This document shows positions 1 through 7,989 of a DNA stretch of 18,685 nt, piece by piece. The notes beneath the pieces were generated by a model. The model was not told the origin of the DNA. It did not search any database and saw only the letters and a list, made by a program, of their open reading frames with translations. Each line of letters begins with the position of its first letter. The stretch's first letter is position 1. The DNA is taken from positions 1 through 18,685 of the forward strand of contig PAHB01000041.1 in the NCBI GenBank assembly GCA_002704665.1, read 5' to 3'. Source of the stretch: Pseudomonadota bacterium. GTDB lineage: Bacteria > Pseudomonadota > Gammaproteobacteria > Burkholderiales > Eutrophovitaceae. The position numbers and the translations under genes were made by a program.

Positions 1-58
1 AAGGGGAAAGGATACTTGTATATGGAACAAACATCAAGGTAAAAATTATCATTAACAA

Positions 59-64
59 TATAAT
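59..64 (+). promoter_or_regulatory. Candidate -10 box for maeB
   Basis: A perfect TATAAT lies 59 bases upstream of the maeB start codon. No good -35 hexamer is seen 16-18 bases upstream (the sequence there is AAGGTA-like), so this is either an activator-dependent promoter or a chance match in AT-rich DNA. Transcription would start near position 71, inside the small palindrome at 70-81. Confidence 0.35.
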
Positions 65-69
65 GCAAA

Positions 70-81
70 ACAAAATTTTGT
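70..81. repeat. 12-bp perfect palindrome in the maeB leader
   Basis: ACAAAATTTTGT is a perfect inverted repeat placed where transcription from the TATAAT at 59-64 would begin. Its position fits an operator for a dimeric regulator. Short palindromes of A and T are frequent in AT-rich DNA, so function is only an inference. Confidence 0.3.
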
Positions 82-123
82 GCTTTATTATTGTCCTAAA
101 ATCTCTAGAGGAGCATTATTACC

Positions 124-2382
124 GTGAGCGAAACTTTTAAGGAAGCTGCAATTGATTACCATAATATCCCCACACCCGGAAAAATTTCCGTTACCCCCAC
201 GAAAGAATTAACTAACCAACGAGATCTAGCTTTAGCTTATTCACCGGGTGTTGCCTATGCTTGTGAGGCAATAAAAGATGACCCTCAACTAGCAGCAAAA
301 CTAACATCTAGAGCCAATTTAGTTGGCGTAGTCACGAACGGAACGGCGGTCTTAGGTTTAGGAAATATTGGACCTCTTGCAGGAAAACCGGTCATGGAAG
401 GCAAGGCATGCCTTTTTAAGAAATTCTCGGGTATTGATGTTTTTGATTTGGAACTGAGTGAAACTGATCCGGACAAGATAGTAGAAATAATCTCCGCACT
501 AGAACCAACGCTTGGTGGTATTAATTTGGAGGATATTAAAGCGCCAGAATGCTTCTATATCGAACAAAAACTTCGTGAAAAAATGCAAATTCCGGTATTT
601 CATGATGACCAACACGGCACGGCTATCATCGTGGGAGCAGCCGTCTTGAATGGACTTAAGGTCGTTAAAAAAAATATTAATGATGTGAAGGTGGTTTGCT
701 CTGGAGCTGGGGCAGCAGCAATAGCGTGCCTTGATATACTTTTAAAACTTGGCATATCGAAATCAAATATCGTAGTTTGCGACTCAAAAGGGGTGATTTA
801 CAAGGGCCGAGAAAACGATATGGAGTCAAACAAAAAAAGATACGCAACCTCTACTACGGCAAGATCCTTAGAAGATACAATACCCAATACTGATATATTT
901 TTAGGGCTTTCAGGTCCGGGAGTATTAAAACAAGATTGGGTAACGAAAATGGCAGAGAGACCTCTAATACTAGCTCTGGCGAATCCAATACCCGAGATTC
1001 TTCCAGAAGAAGTAAAAGCTGTTAGACCTGATGCTGTAATTGCAACCGGACGCTCTGATTATCCAAATCAGGTAAATAACGTTCTTTGTTTCCCCTTTAT
1101 CTTCAGGGGTGCGCTAGATGTCGGAGCCACAAAAATTACAGAGGAAATGAAGCTTGCTAGTGTTCATGCAATAGCGGAATTGGCACAAGCAGAGCAATCA
1201 GAAATTGTTGCATCAGCATATGGGGATGATTCTCTGTCTTTTGGTCCTGATTATATAATTCCTACCCCTTTCGATCCGAGATTAATTACAAAAATTGCAC
1301 CAGCCGTAGCAAAGGCAGCAATGGAAAGTAAAGTTGCTACTCGTCCCCTAGACAATTTTGACGCATATACTGAAAAATTAACTAACTTTGTCTACCAATC
1401 TGGCTTTCTCATGAAACCAGTTTTTACCGCAGCAAAAGCGTCAACTCGCAGAATCATATACGCGGAGGGTGAGGATGAGAGAGTCTTACGAGCAGCACAG
1501 GTGGTAGTTGATGAAACACTTGCCAAACCGATATTAGTTGGGAGGCCTGATGTAATAAAAATGAGACTAGAAAGAGCAGGACTTCGAATATCACCGGGGA
1601 AGGATTTTGAAATTGTCAACCCTGAAAGTGACCCACGCTACAAAGAAGTTTGGCAAGAATATTACCAAATAATGCGTAGAAAAGGGGTTTCTCCTGATGA
1701 TGCTAAAGTCCAGGTTCGCCAATCAAACACTTTAATAGGCGCGATGCTCGTTAGGCGGGGTGAGGCTGAAGCGATGCTTTGTGGAACCTCTGGTAGGCAC
1801 AAGGATCATTTAAAACAAATTTCAAATATCATCGGCTTAAAACCAGAGGCCACCACCTTTGCAGCTATGAATGTGCTCATGATGCCAAAAAGAACCTTGT
1901 TCGTTGCGGATACTTACGTCAACCAAAATCCGTCGGCAGAAGAAATTGCTGAAATCACGTTGATGGCTGCTGACATAGTCAAGCGTTTTGGATTAGCTGC
2001 GAAAATAGCGCTACTTTCACACTCTAATTTCGGTACTGATAGTTCGCCGTCAGCAAAAAAAATGGGGAAAGCACTCGATATTTTACAAGCGCATTATCCA
2101 GAACTAGAAATTGACGGAGAAATGCATGGGGATGCTGCCCTAAACGAAGAAATTCGAAATCATATTAACCCTGGCTCAAAGCTAGTAGGGGAAGCAAATT
2201 TGCTTATTATGCCAAACATCGAAGCAGCCAATATCGCGTTTAATCTTCTAAAAACAGTAGGTGGTGAGGGTATTACCATAGGTCCGATATTGCTTGGTGC
2301 AAACGCGCCCATCCACATAGTCACACCAACCACATCAGTCCGAAGAATTGTTAATATGACTGCCCTCAGCGTTGTGGATTAA
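124..2382 (+). CDS. maeB: NADP-dependent malic enzyme, MaeB type
   Basis: This cytoplasmic enzyme oxidatively decarboxylates malate to pyruvate with NADP+, giving NADPH and linking the TCA cycle to pyruvate. The product has 752 residues, close to the usual MaeB length of about 760. Residues 1 to about 425 form the malic enzyme part: SPGVAY (40-45, preceded by Tyr39), the Lys94 region GKACLFKKF, the metal-site segment FHDDQHGT (159-166) and a nucleotide-binding GAGAAA (194-199). Residues from about 430 to 752 resemble phosphotransacetylase. In this family that domain is regarded as regulatory (acetyl-CoA sensing) rather than as an active transferase. The GTG start at 124 is supported by AGAGGAG at 107-113, 10 bases upstream. 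The second N-terminal region and the fusion are both intact, with no frameshift. NADP rather than NAD preference is inferred from the MaeB architecture, not from specific residues. Confidence 0.95.
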   Translation: MSETFKEAAIDYHNIPTPGKISVTPTKELTNQRDLALAYSPGVAYACEAIKDDPQLAAKLTSRANLVGVVTNGTAVLGLGNIGPLAGKPVMEGKACLFKKFSGIDVFDLELSETDPDKIVEIISALEPTLGGINLEDIKAPECFYIEQKLREKMQIPVFHDDQHGTAIIVGAAVLNGLKVVKKNINDVKVVCSGAGAAAIACLDILLKLGISKSNIVVCDSKGVIYKGRENDMESNKKRYATSTTARSLEDTIPNTDIFLGLSGPGVLKQDWVTKMAERPLILALANPIPEILPEEVKAVRPDAVIATGRSDYPNQVNNVLCFPFIFRGALDVGATKITEEMKLASVHAIAELAQAEQSEIVASAYGDDSLSFGPDYIIPTPFDPRLITKIAPAVAKAAMESKVATRPLDNFDAYTEKLTNFVYQSGFLMKPVFTAAKASTRRIIYAEGEDERVLRAAQVVVDETLAKPILVGRPDVIKMRLERAGLRISPGKDFEIVNPESDPRYKEVWQEYYQIMRRKGVSPDDAKVQVRQSNTLIGAMLVRRGEAEAMLCGTSGRHKDHLKQISNIIGLKPEATTFAAMNVLMMPKRTLFVADTYVNQNPSAEEIAEITLMAADIVKRFGLAAKIALLSHSNFGTDSSPSAKKMGKALDILQAHYPELEIDGEMHGDAALNEEIRNHINPGSKLVGEANLLIMPNIEAANIAFNLLKTVGGEGITIGPILLGANAPIHIVTPTTSVRRIVNMTALSVVD

Positions 2383-2451
2383 GATCAACTGAGTGAGTGG
2401 CTAGAAGATACCTCATTTGGAGGATAAAACACAGTTGACCATATTTTTTTT
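2383..2451 (+). terminator. Possible intrinsic terminator after maeB
   Basis: Directly after the maeB stop, TCAACTG (2385-2391) pairs with CAGTTGA (2432-2438). An inner hairpin CCTC/GAGG (2411-2414 with 2420-2423) sits in the loop, and a run of eight T follows at 2444-2451. The long branched loop and the bases between stem and T-run are atypical, so termination may be partial. Confidence 0.4.
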
Positions 2452-2463
2452 AAGGCGTAACCT
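2435..2463 (+). promoter_or_regulatory. Candidate promoter for the hydroxylase gene
   Basis: TTGACC (2435-2440) matches the -35 consensus at five of six bases. A 17-base spacer separates it from TAACCT (2458-2463), a weak -10. It overlaps the descending arm and T-run of the putative maeB terminator and would give a short leader of about 30 bases before the ATG at 2499. Confidence 0.35.
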
Positions 2464-2482
2464 TGCCCCAAGAATGCCGCCC

Positions 2483-2496
2483 AACACAGGAGTGTT
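2483..2496 (+). promoter_or_regulatory. Shine-Dalgarno AGGAG held in a small hairpin
   Basis: AGGAG at 2488-2492 lies 6 bases before the ATG at 2499 and decides that start over an in-frame TTG at 2463. It is flanked by AACAC (2483-2487) and GTGTT (2492-2496), which can pair into a 5-bp stem with AGGA as its loop. Whether this weak stem influences translation is unknown. Confidence 0.4.
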
Positions 2497-2498
2497 TT

Positions 2499-3272
2499 AT
2501 GGTTAAATTAACTATGTCGAAGAAACAAAGTAAGTTCAGGGAAGAATATAAAAATTCCATTGCCTCATGGTATAGCGGCTGGACCCACTTACTATCAATA
2601 TTTATCCCCGGTTTATTAGTCATTGGGTTTTGTTCGACACAAATTCACTCCCCAAGCGTTTGGGAAATCTCTATTCTCGTACCGCTATTCTTATTCTATA
2701 ATTTTAGTGAGTGGTGGCTGCATAAAAATACCATGCATAGGCCAGTGAAAGCCCTTAAAGGTTTTCTTTTGCCAGTATTTGATCGTCATACCCACCAACA
2801 TCACCAATATTTCAGCGCACGAAGAATGAGCTACGATACAAATAGAGAATGGAGAATTGTGCTCTTCCCTCCGTATGCGTTGTTGATATTTATGACTTTA
2901 ACGTTACCGGGCGCCCTTGCAATTGGGTACTTCGGAACGGCGAATATGGGGTTTCTGCTAATGATGCTGACACCAATCTACTACTTGAATTATGAAATTT
3001 TTCACCTTTGCTGCCACGTCAGAGAAAACTGGTTTGTAAGAAACTGTCCTTTGATCAACACCATCAGAAGACATCATGCATCTCATCACAGTCAACAAAT
3101 AATGATGGAAAAAAATATGAACCTTACCTACCCAATCGCTGATTGGTTTATGGGAACTAGCGATTTAAACTGTGGATTACTGGGTCATTTGTTTAACGGA
3201 TACAGTACTAAGCAACTTAAAAAGGAATATGCTTCTAATCAGGGAAGCGAGCTCGATGCGGTTTCAGTCTAA
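2499..3272 (+). CDS. Fatty acid/sterol hydroxylase family membrane protein
   Basis: The 257-residue product has the histidine clusters of the membrane di-iron fatty acid hydroxylase/sterol desaturase superfamily: H75-x4-H80, RHTHQHH (H97, H99, H101, H102), H169-x3-H173 and HHASHH (192-197). Hydrophobic segments lie near residues 31-46, 57-73 and 120-168, as expected for an inner-membrane enzyme whose histidines face the cytoplasm. The family uses O2 and two irons to hydroxylate or desaturate lipid-like substrates. The substrate here cannot be read from the sequence; fatty acyl chains, hopanoids and carotenoids are all possible. The ATG at 2499 is chosen because AGGAG precedes it by 6 bases; a further in-frame ATG lies at 2514. 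The HtrA-like gene starts 50 bases downstream on the same strand, so the two may be co-transcribed. Confidence 0.8.
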   Translation: MVKLTMSKKQSKFREEYKNSIASWYSGWTHLLSIFIPGLLVIGFCSTQIHSPSVWEISILVPLFLFYNFSEWWLHKNTMHRPVKALKGFLLPVFDRHTHQHHQYFSARRMSYDTNREWRIVLFPPYALLIFMTLTLPGALAIGYFGTANMGFLLMMLTPIYYLNYEIFHLCCHVRENWFVRNCPLINTIRRHHASHHSQQIMMEKNMNLTYPIADWFMGTSDLNCGLLGHLFNGYSTKQLKKEYASNQGSELDAVSV

Positions 3273-3322
3273 AATCCATTGTAATTCAGAGTCATGTGTT
3301 CTGTTACTGAGGTCTTAAAATA

Positions 3323-4297
3323 ATGAATCAAGAGGATTGGCAATTCCCGGGAAGCTTGCAACCGGACCCTGCTAGTATGGATTTTAAACTTGACGTCTGC
3401 TTAAATTCAGTTGTGTCGCTGAGGGCTGAGATTCCTGAGGACGGTTTCACGGCTGACACCCTTGGCACGAGCAGACAAGGAAACGGTGTTTTAATCAATT
3501 CTACTGGATTGATTTTAACCATCGGCTATTTAATAACAGAGGCTGAAACAATTTGGCTATCCACTAATCAAGGCGAAAGTGTACCGGGGACAGTGGTTGC
3601 CTATGATCAAGAAACGGGTTTCGGCTTTGTGCAAGCGCTAGGCACATTAAGAAATATAGAACCAATACCGGTTGGTTCGGCAAAAAACTTGTCAATTGGC
3701 GAAGATCTACTCGTTGTAGGACATGGCGGCAGAAAACGGACCTTACGGGCCAACGTGGTTTCAAAACACTGCTTTGCGGGATATTGGGAATATTTCTTAG
3801 ACGAGGCTATTTTTACATCCCCCGTGCACCCGCAATGGGGTGGAGCTGGCATTGTAAATGGTCGCGGGGAACTAGTGGCTATTGGGTCGTTATTAACTGA
3901 GGAGATTACCGCGGAGGGTGCAATGCAGACGAATATGGCAGTGCCCATCGACCTTGTTTACCCTCTACTAGAAAATCTAAAGAATGGGTTACCTACGCGA
4001 GAGCATGCCCGTCCTTGGCTTGGAATTTATGCTACCGACAATAACGGGCAAACGGTAGTCGTGGGTTTAGCAAAAAATGGACCAGCCGAAACAGCCCTTA
4101 TTCAGCCAAAGGATGTCGTCCTCGAAGTCGAAGGAGAGTCTGTAAACTCTTTAGCCGACTTCCTAAAAAAGGTTTGGGCAATAGGGACAGCAGGCTCAAA
4201 TATTCCTCTCAAAATTCTTAGAAACGATAAAACATTAAATCTATCGGTAAAATCAGCAGATCGAAACGATTTTCTTAAAAAACCTAGCCTTCACTGA
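3323..4297 (+). CDS. HtrA-like pseudoprotease with a PDZ domain
   Basis: The 324-residue product has the trypsin-like HtrA/DegP fold pattern (about 45-215) followed by a PDZ domain (about 229-310, starting near RPWLGI). Aligned by eye to DegP, each catalytic position is changed. The His position in LTIGYLI (65-71) is Tyr69. The Asp position in DQETGFGFV (95-103) is Gly99. The Ser position in PQWGGAGIVN (170-179) is Trp172. Surrounding glycines and strand patterns are kept, which argues against random decay. There is no N-terminal signal peptide; the start is hydrophilic (MNQEDWQFPG), so the protein is probably cytoplasmic. The start is supported by GAGG at 3309-3312. Annotation pipelines would likely call it a serine protease. 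I infer a binding or scaffolding role. I recall similar triad-less proteins in other proteobacteria but cannot verify that here. Confidence 0.75.
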   Translation: MNQEDWQFPGSLQPDPASMDFKLDVCLNSVVSLRAEIPEDGFTADTLGTSRQGNGVLINSTGLILTIGYLITEAETIWLSTNQGESVPGTVVAYDQETGFGFVQALGTLRNIEPIPVGSAKNLSIGEDLLVVGHGGRKRTLRANVVSKHCFAGYWEYFLDEAIFTSPVHPQWGGAGIVNGRGELVAIGSLLTEEITAEGAMQTNMAVPIDLVYPLLENLKNGLPTREHARPWLGIYATDNNGQTVVVGLAKNGPAETALIQPKDVVLEVEGESVNSLADFLKKVWAIGTAGSNIPLKILRNDKTLNLSVKSADRNDFLKKPSLH

Positions 4298-4302
4298 TTA
4301 GT

Positions 4303-4656
4303 CTAAAAATTAACGACTCGGGCATTATCCTGTGACGCAGCCGCATGGAAGTCGTTCATACCTCCGATTTTTATACGCTCATCCAAAGAGACAGAAGCAA
4401 TATGCCTTACGACCACGCACGGCCCACAAACAAGTATTTCAGAGTCTGTGTGGTTTAGGACCTCGTCAAATCTTTTTGGCGGTCCAAAAGGAATTATCTT
4501 GTTCGACGTGCCCTTGGTAGCCATATGAACGGCATCATGAAATAACATTATCATTACCCTGTCACCAGCCTGCAAGGCCGATGCAGCAAAAATAAAAGGC
4601 ATTTCAGCTCGAGTCGGATCTGTTGGGCCAATTGTTGCAGAAATTGCGAAATACAT
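4303..4656 (-). CDS. DsrE-family protein
   Basis: The 117-residue product fits the small soluble DsrE/DsrF/TusD-like fold. It has an N-terminal beta-alpha pattern, FIFAASALQAGDRVMIMLF (21-39), and the segment ILVCGPCVVVRHI (74-86), with Cys77 and Cys80 at the position where family members often carry a sulfur-accepting cysteine. Some relatives take part in sulfur relay; many have no known function. It is the last gene of the minus-strand operon, starting 12 bases after the addA stop. GGAGAG lies just before its ATG and sits against that stop, suggesting translational coupling. Its stop lies 5 bases from the stop of the convergent HtrA-like gene. The specific role is unknown. A link to iron-sulfur maintenance of the upstream proteins is only a hypothesis from context. 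Confidence 0.75.
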   Translation of the reverse strand: MYFAISATIGPTDPTRAEMPFIFAASALQAGDRVMIMLFHDAVHMATKGTSNKIIPFGPPKRFDEVLNHTDSEILVCGPCVVVRHIASVSLDERIKIGGMNDFHAAASQDNARVVNF

Positions 4657-4668
4657 GTTTGCTCTCCA

Positions 4669-7600
4669 TTAATTTTTCATTCTAAATATAATGTTACCGT
4701 TAATATCAATAATTACACCAACAATTTTTTTTTCTCTAAATATTTTCGAAACAAGCTCAACGTATTGATTGATCTGCCTCTGGTATTCCTCTTTTACCAC
4801 CATGTCATCATCGAATATTTTCACCCCAGATTTAAAATCAATGACGTGAACCTCGTCAAAAAATTCCACTACTCTATCAATCCGTTTAACGCTCCCTTTC
4901 TTGTTTACCGATAACTCATTCCACGCCCTTATATAATTATTCGGATCAACATACCTTTTCATATCAGGAGACTCTATGATCACTTGAGCCGCGTTCCACA
5001 ATTTTTTAAAATTGACATCTGAAACAGATGCAAGTCTTCTTTTTATTTCAAAAAAATCTCCTCCCACGTTTGGTGGGAGAAGGTGTTCGAGTATCAAATG
5101 TAGATTGGTGCCAAAGTCAGCATCTGCCAAGTTTTTATTTTTTTCTCGCTTTCCAATTTGCATATTTTGCGGCAAAGCTTCAAGTCTTTTATTGCGTTCA
5201 TTCTTGTTGTCTCCATGGAAAGTTGGTGTTCTTTTTGCATTTATTTTATCGTCACTATAAGTTAAGTTGAGATGCGATACTGCCTCTGAAATTCGGTGAT
5301 ACCAAGAATTGATGCGTAGTTCGCCCGATCCACTAACGATTAAAACATCTCTGGCTCGAGTAAGAGCAACGTACAATAATCTCTCACTCTCAATCAGATT
5401 TTGCTCATTTTCTTCTCTTTGGATATTCTCGTGACTTTTTATGAAATCCTCTTGTTTACTAGATAGTAAGAAATGGGAGGGTCTGGCGGCTGCTGGAGGC
5501 CATTTTATAAGTGGCAAATAAGCTTTACTATTACTCGCTTGTTCATTAGCATTCGCATCCAACAACCAAACAATGGGAGCCTCAAGCCCCTTCGCCCCAT
5601 GTACAGTTAGAATTCTTAGAGCATCACGGCTCGATTGATCCCCAAGTTCCAGTGCCTCTTGAGGATTTTCTTTTTCTAATTGGATCAATTGGAATAGACT
5701 TTCTAGAAATTTTTGAAGGCTTGGGTACCGACCCGAATCCAGCAATAGGCTAAATTCTAAAAATTTCTCTAGGTTAGCCCCTACGATATTTCTAAATTGT
5801 ATAGGCGTTGCCGCACTATACCTTTCCATGAGATTTCCCTCATGGAAAATACGATCGAGCAAGTCATGGATGGGCATGGTATCTACGAGACTAAGCCATT
5901 GCGATATTAGTTGATACGCTCTACACATTGACCGAGTGGCATGCCCCGTTTTTACGTCCCGCTCTAGGCTTTGCCACCATAGATCCACATCTTTCGATAA
6001 ACTTTTGATTCTGATTAATTCTTCATCTTTTAAGGAAAATATTGGAGATTTTAGAATTATCGCTAAGTCTAAATTTCGAGTCTGATCTGCTAAAAAATTA
6101 AGTAAGGAGACCAAATCCAGAATTTCTAATGATCGAAGTAACCCTCCTCGCCAAGCACCAATAAAAGGTATTTGGGATCTAATAAGGCTCTTTTCGTACT
6201 CTTCTAAATGTATTCGATTCCTAACTAATATAAGTATATCTCTGTATCGAACTTTTCTAACTGGCTTGCTATCAGGTAGATTCCAATTTCCGACTATTTG
6301 CTGTATTTTTGTTGCAAGACACTCTGCTTCAGCTGAGCGGGAAACATCGTCATCATCAAATTCTTTTATCAAAAGTGGATTTCGCCACTTTTCCTTTTTT
6401 TTCTTTTGGTCTTTTTGTTTTTCTGCCAATGGAAGAACTTCCACTCTTCCTTGTGAATCACTCCTGAGCGATGAGTGCAAATTAAATTGCATTGAAGATT
6501 TCTGAAAAACTTCATTAATAAGTTTTACAATATCGATCGCATTTCGGCGGGTCACATCGTTTGTAAGTACGCGTGCCTTGTATTTTTCAGAAAAATACAT
6601 TTTACACATATTGAAAATTCTTGAGTCTGCACCCCTGAATCGATAGACAGATTGTTTTTGGTCACCCACACCAAAAAAAATAATTGGATTCCCTCCTGTA
6701 GTTGATGACGACAGCCACGTTTGTACTATATTCCATTGTATTGGGTTTGTATCTTGCAGTTCATCAATAAGAACGTGGCTATACCGATTATCTAGTTTAT
6801 ATTGCACATAATCAGATTGCTCACTTTCGCTGATTAATTGAAAAGTACGCCACTCGATATCGGCATAATCCATCAAGTTATTTTCTTTTTTATATTCCTG
6901 AAATAGTTGAAGGTAAAAATTGGCACTAACTAAACCTGCACTCATAAAAATATAAGCTCTATGTTGATCAATTTTTTCCTTTTCTTTTGACAATATAAAG
7001 GCAATAGATTGATGTAGTTTTATCAGAATATGCATCTTGTGATTGCCCAGTCTTTTACGTTGTCGGGCACTGTCAATTTTTTTTAGTTCATGAGGTGATG
7101 CTTTAGTATAAAATAAAAAAAACAAAATCTGAATGGCTTGAATATTGATTTTCTTCTCTAGAATTTCCTCTACTATTTGAATATTTTTTCTGGCTGTTTT
7201 GGTATCAAACTTGGACAGAAGAAGTATATATTTTTGTAATTTCTCAATAAATCTTGTTTCATGCAAATTTTTTCTAATACTTTCATCATTAATATCCCTA
7301 ATATTGTCAGCGACATTAAGTCCCTCTAACGCTGAACTTATTGGATCTTTTTTATCACCGCTATACGTCCACCATTCAATTCTTTTTGATAAAAAATTTT
7401 CTATAAGTTTTTTAGCATTACTCAATCCATAACATTTTACTAGCCATTCGAATGCTTTTTTTTCTTCAAATTTTGATGATTGTACAAGTTCCTCTTCAAA
7501 TATTCGCCACACATCGCTGGTAACTAAAATATTGCCTTCTAATAAGTTATTATTAGCATTTGCGTAGCTTTGCAGGGGACCGTGCTTTAAAATATTCAAA

Positions 7601-7983
7601 AACCAACTATGAAAGGTACAAATTGTTATGCTTGGCCGACTGGATAATACCTCATGGAAAAGTGTCCTAGCTTTAACAACTGCTTGATCCATATGTTCTT
7701 CCTGGACCCCTCTTTCTAATAAAAAACTTCTTACATCTAAAGATGGACTAATCGCTAGAAAGCTGAGCCATTGGTATAACCTGTTTTCCATTTCTTGCGC
7801 AGCTTTTTTTGTAAAGGTAACCGCTAGAATTCGAGAAGGTGGAACATCGGCCAGTAGGGTTCGAATTATTCTAGATATAAGCAACCAAGTTTTACCAGAA
7901 CCTGCACATGACTCAACAACAACAGAGTTGATTGGGTTTAGTGCAATGTGTTTTTGTTCAGAATCTAACAAGTCTTCGATCAC
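4669..7983 (-). CDS. addA: AddA-type helicase-nuclease (UvrD/RecB family)
   Basis: This protein would be the motor and 3'-strand nuclease subunit of an AddAB double-strand-break resection complex feeding RecA. The 1104-residue product has the superfamily 1 helicase motifs in order: Walker A AGSGKT (27-32), TFTKKAA motif Ia (56-62), TFHSW (123-127), DELQD motif II (407-411), GDQKQSVYRFRGA motif III (440-452), TVHGAKGLE motif V (793-801) and YVALTRARD motif VI (871-879). The C-terminal PD-(D/E)XK nuclease is intact: H962, D1036, D1049-F-K1051 and QINQY (1070-1074). The D-to-D spacing of 13 matches RecB. A GTG start is used because no Met precedes Walker A otherwise and family members begin about 20 residues before it. 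It starts 6 bases after the addB stop, in the same frame, without a clear Shine-Dalgarno, so reinitiation is likely. Confidence 0.9.
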   Translation of the reverse strand: MIEDLLDSEQKHIALNPINSVVVESCAGSGKTWLLISRIIRTLLADVPPSRILAVTFTKKAAQEMENRLYQWLSFLAISPSLDVRSFLLERGVQEEHMDQAVVKARTLFHEVLSSRPSITICTFHSWFLNILKHGPLQSYANANNNLLEGNILVTSDVWRIFEEELVQSSKFEEKKAFEWLVKCYGLSNAKKLIENFLSKRIEWWTYSGDKKDPISSALEGLNVADNIRDINDESIRKNLHETRFIEKLQKYILLLSKFDTKTARKNIQIVEEILEKKINIQAIQILFFLFYTKASPHELKKIDSARQRKRLGNHKMHILIKLHQSIAFILSKEKEKIDQHRAYIFMSAGLVSANFYLQLFQEYKKENNLMDYADIEWRTFQLISESEQSDYVQYKLDNRYSHVLIDELQDTNPIQWNIVQTWLSSSTTGGNPIIFFGVGDQKQSVYRFRGADSRIFNMCKMYFSEKYKARVLTNDVTRRNAIDIVKLINEVFQKSSMQFNLHSSLRSDSQGRVEVLPLAEKQKDQKKKKEKWRNPLLIKEFDDDDVSRSAEAECLATKIQQIVGNWNLPDSKPVRKVRYRDILILVRNRIHLEEYEKSLIRSQIPFIGAWRGGLLRSLEILDLVSLLNFLADQTRNLDLAIILKSPIFSLKDEELIRIKSLSKDVDLWWQSLERDVKTGHATRSMCRAYQLISQWLSLVDTMPIHDLLDRIFHEGNLMERYSAATPIQFRNIVGANLEKFLEFSLLLDSGRYPSLQKFLESLFQLIQLEKENPQEALELGDQSSRDALRILTVHGAKGLEAPIVWLLDANANEQASNSKAYLPLIKWPPAAARPSHFLLSSKQEDFIKSHENIQREENEQNLIESERLLYVALTRARDVLIVSGSGELRINSWYHRISEAVSHLNLTYSDDKINAKRTPTFHGDNKNERNKRLEALPQNMQIGKREKNKNLADADFGTNLHLILEHLLPPNVGGDFFEIKRRLASVSDVNFKKLWNAAQVIIESPDMKRYVDPNNYIRAWNELSVNKKGSVKRIDRVVEFFDEVHVIDFKSGVKIFDDDMVVKEEYQRQINQYVELVSKIFREKKIVGVIIDINGNIIFRMKN

Positions 7984-7989
7984 TCAAAT

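Noticed and set aside
1..42. Possible tail of an upstream gene, or a 6-codon leader peptide (ATG at 22, TAA at 40)
   Set aside because: Other frames are also open over this short span, so neither reading can be supported.
2463..2498. TTG start for the hydroxylase at 2463
   Set aside because: No ribosome site precedes it, while AGGAG stands 6 bases before the ATG at 2499.
6361..6420. Lysine-rich stretch of AddA as an inserted domain
   Set aside because: It lies in the normal linker between helicase motifs, and the following WRNPL segment resembles that in related AddA proteins.
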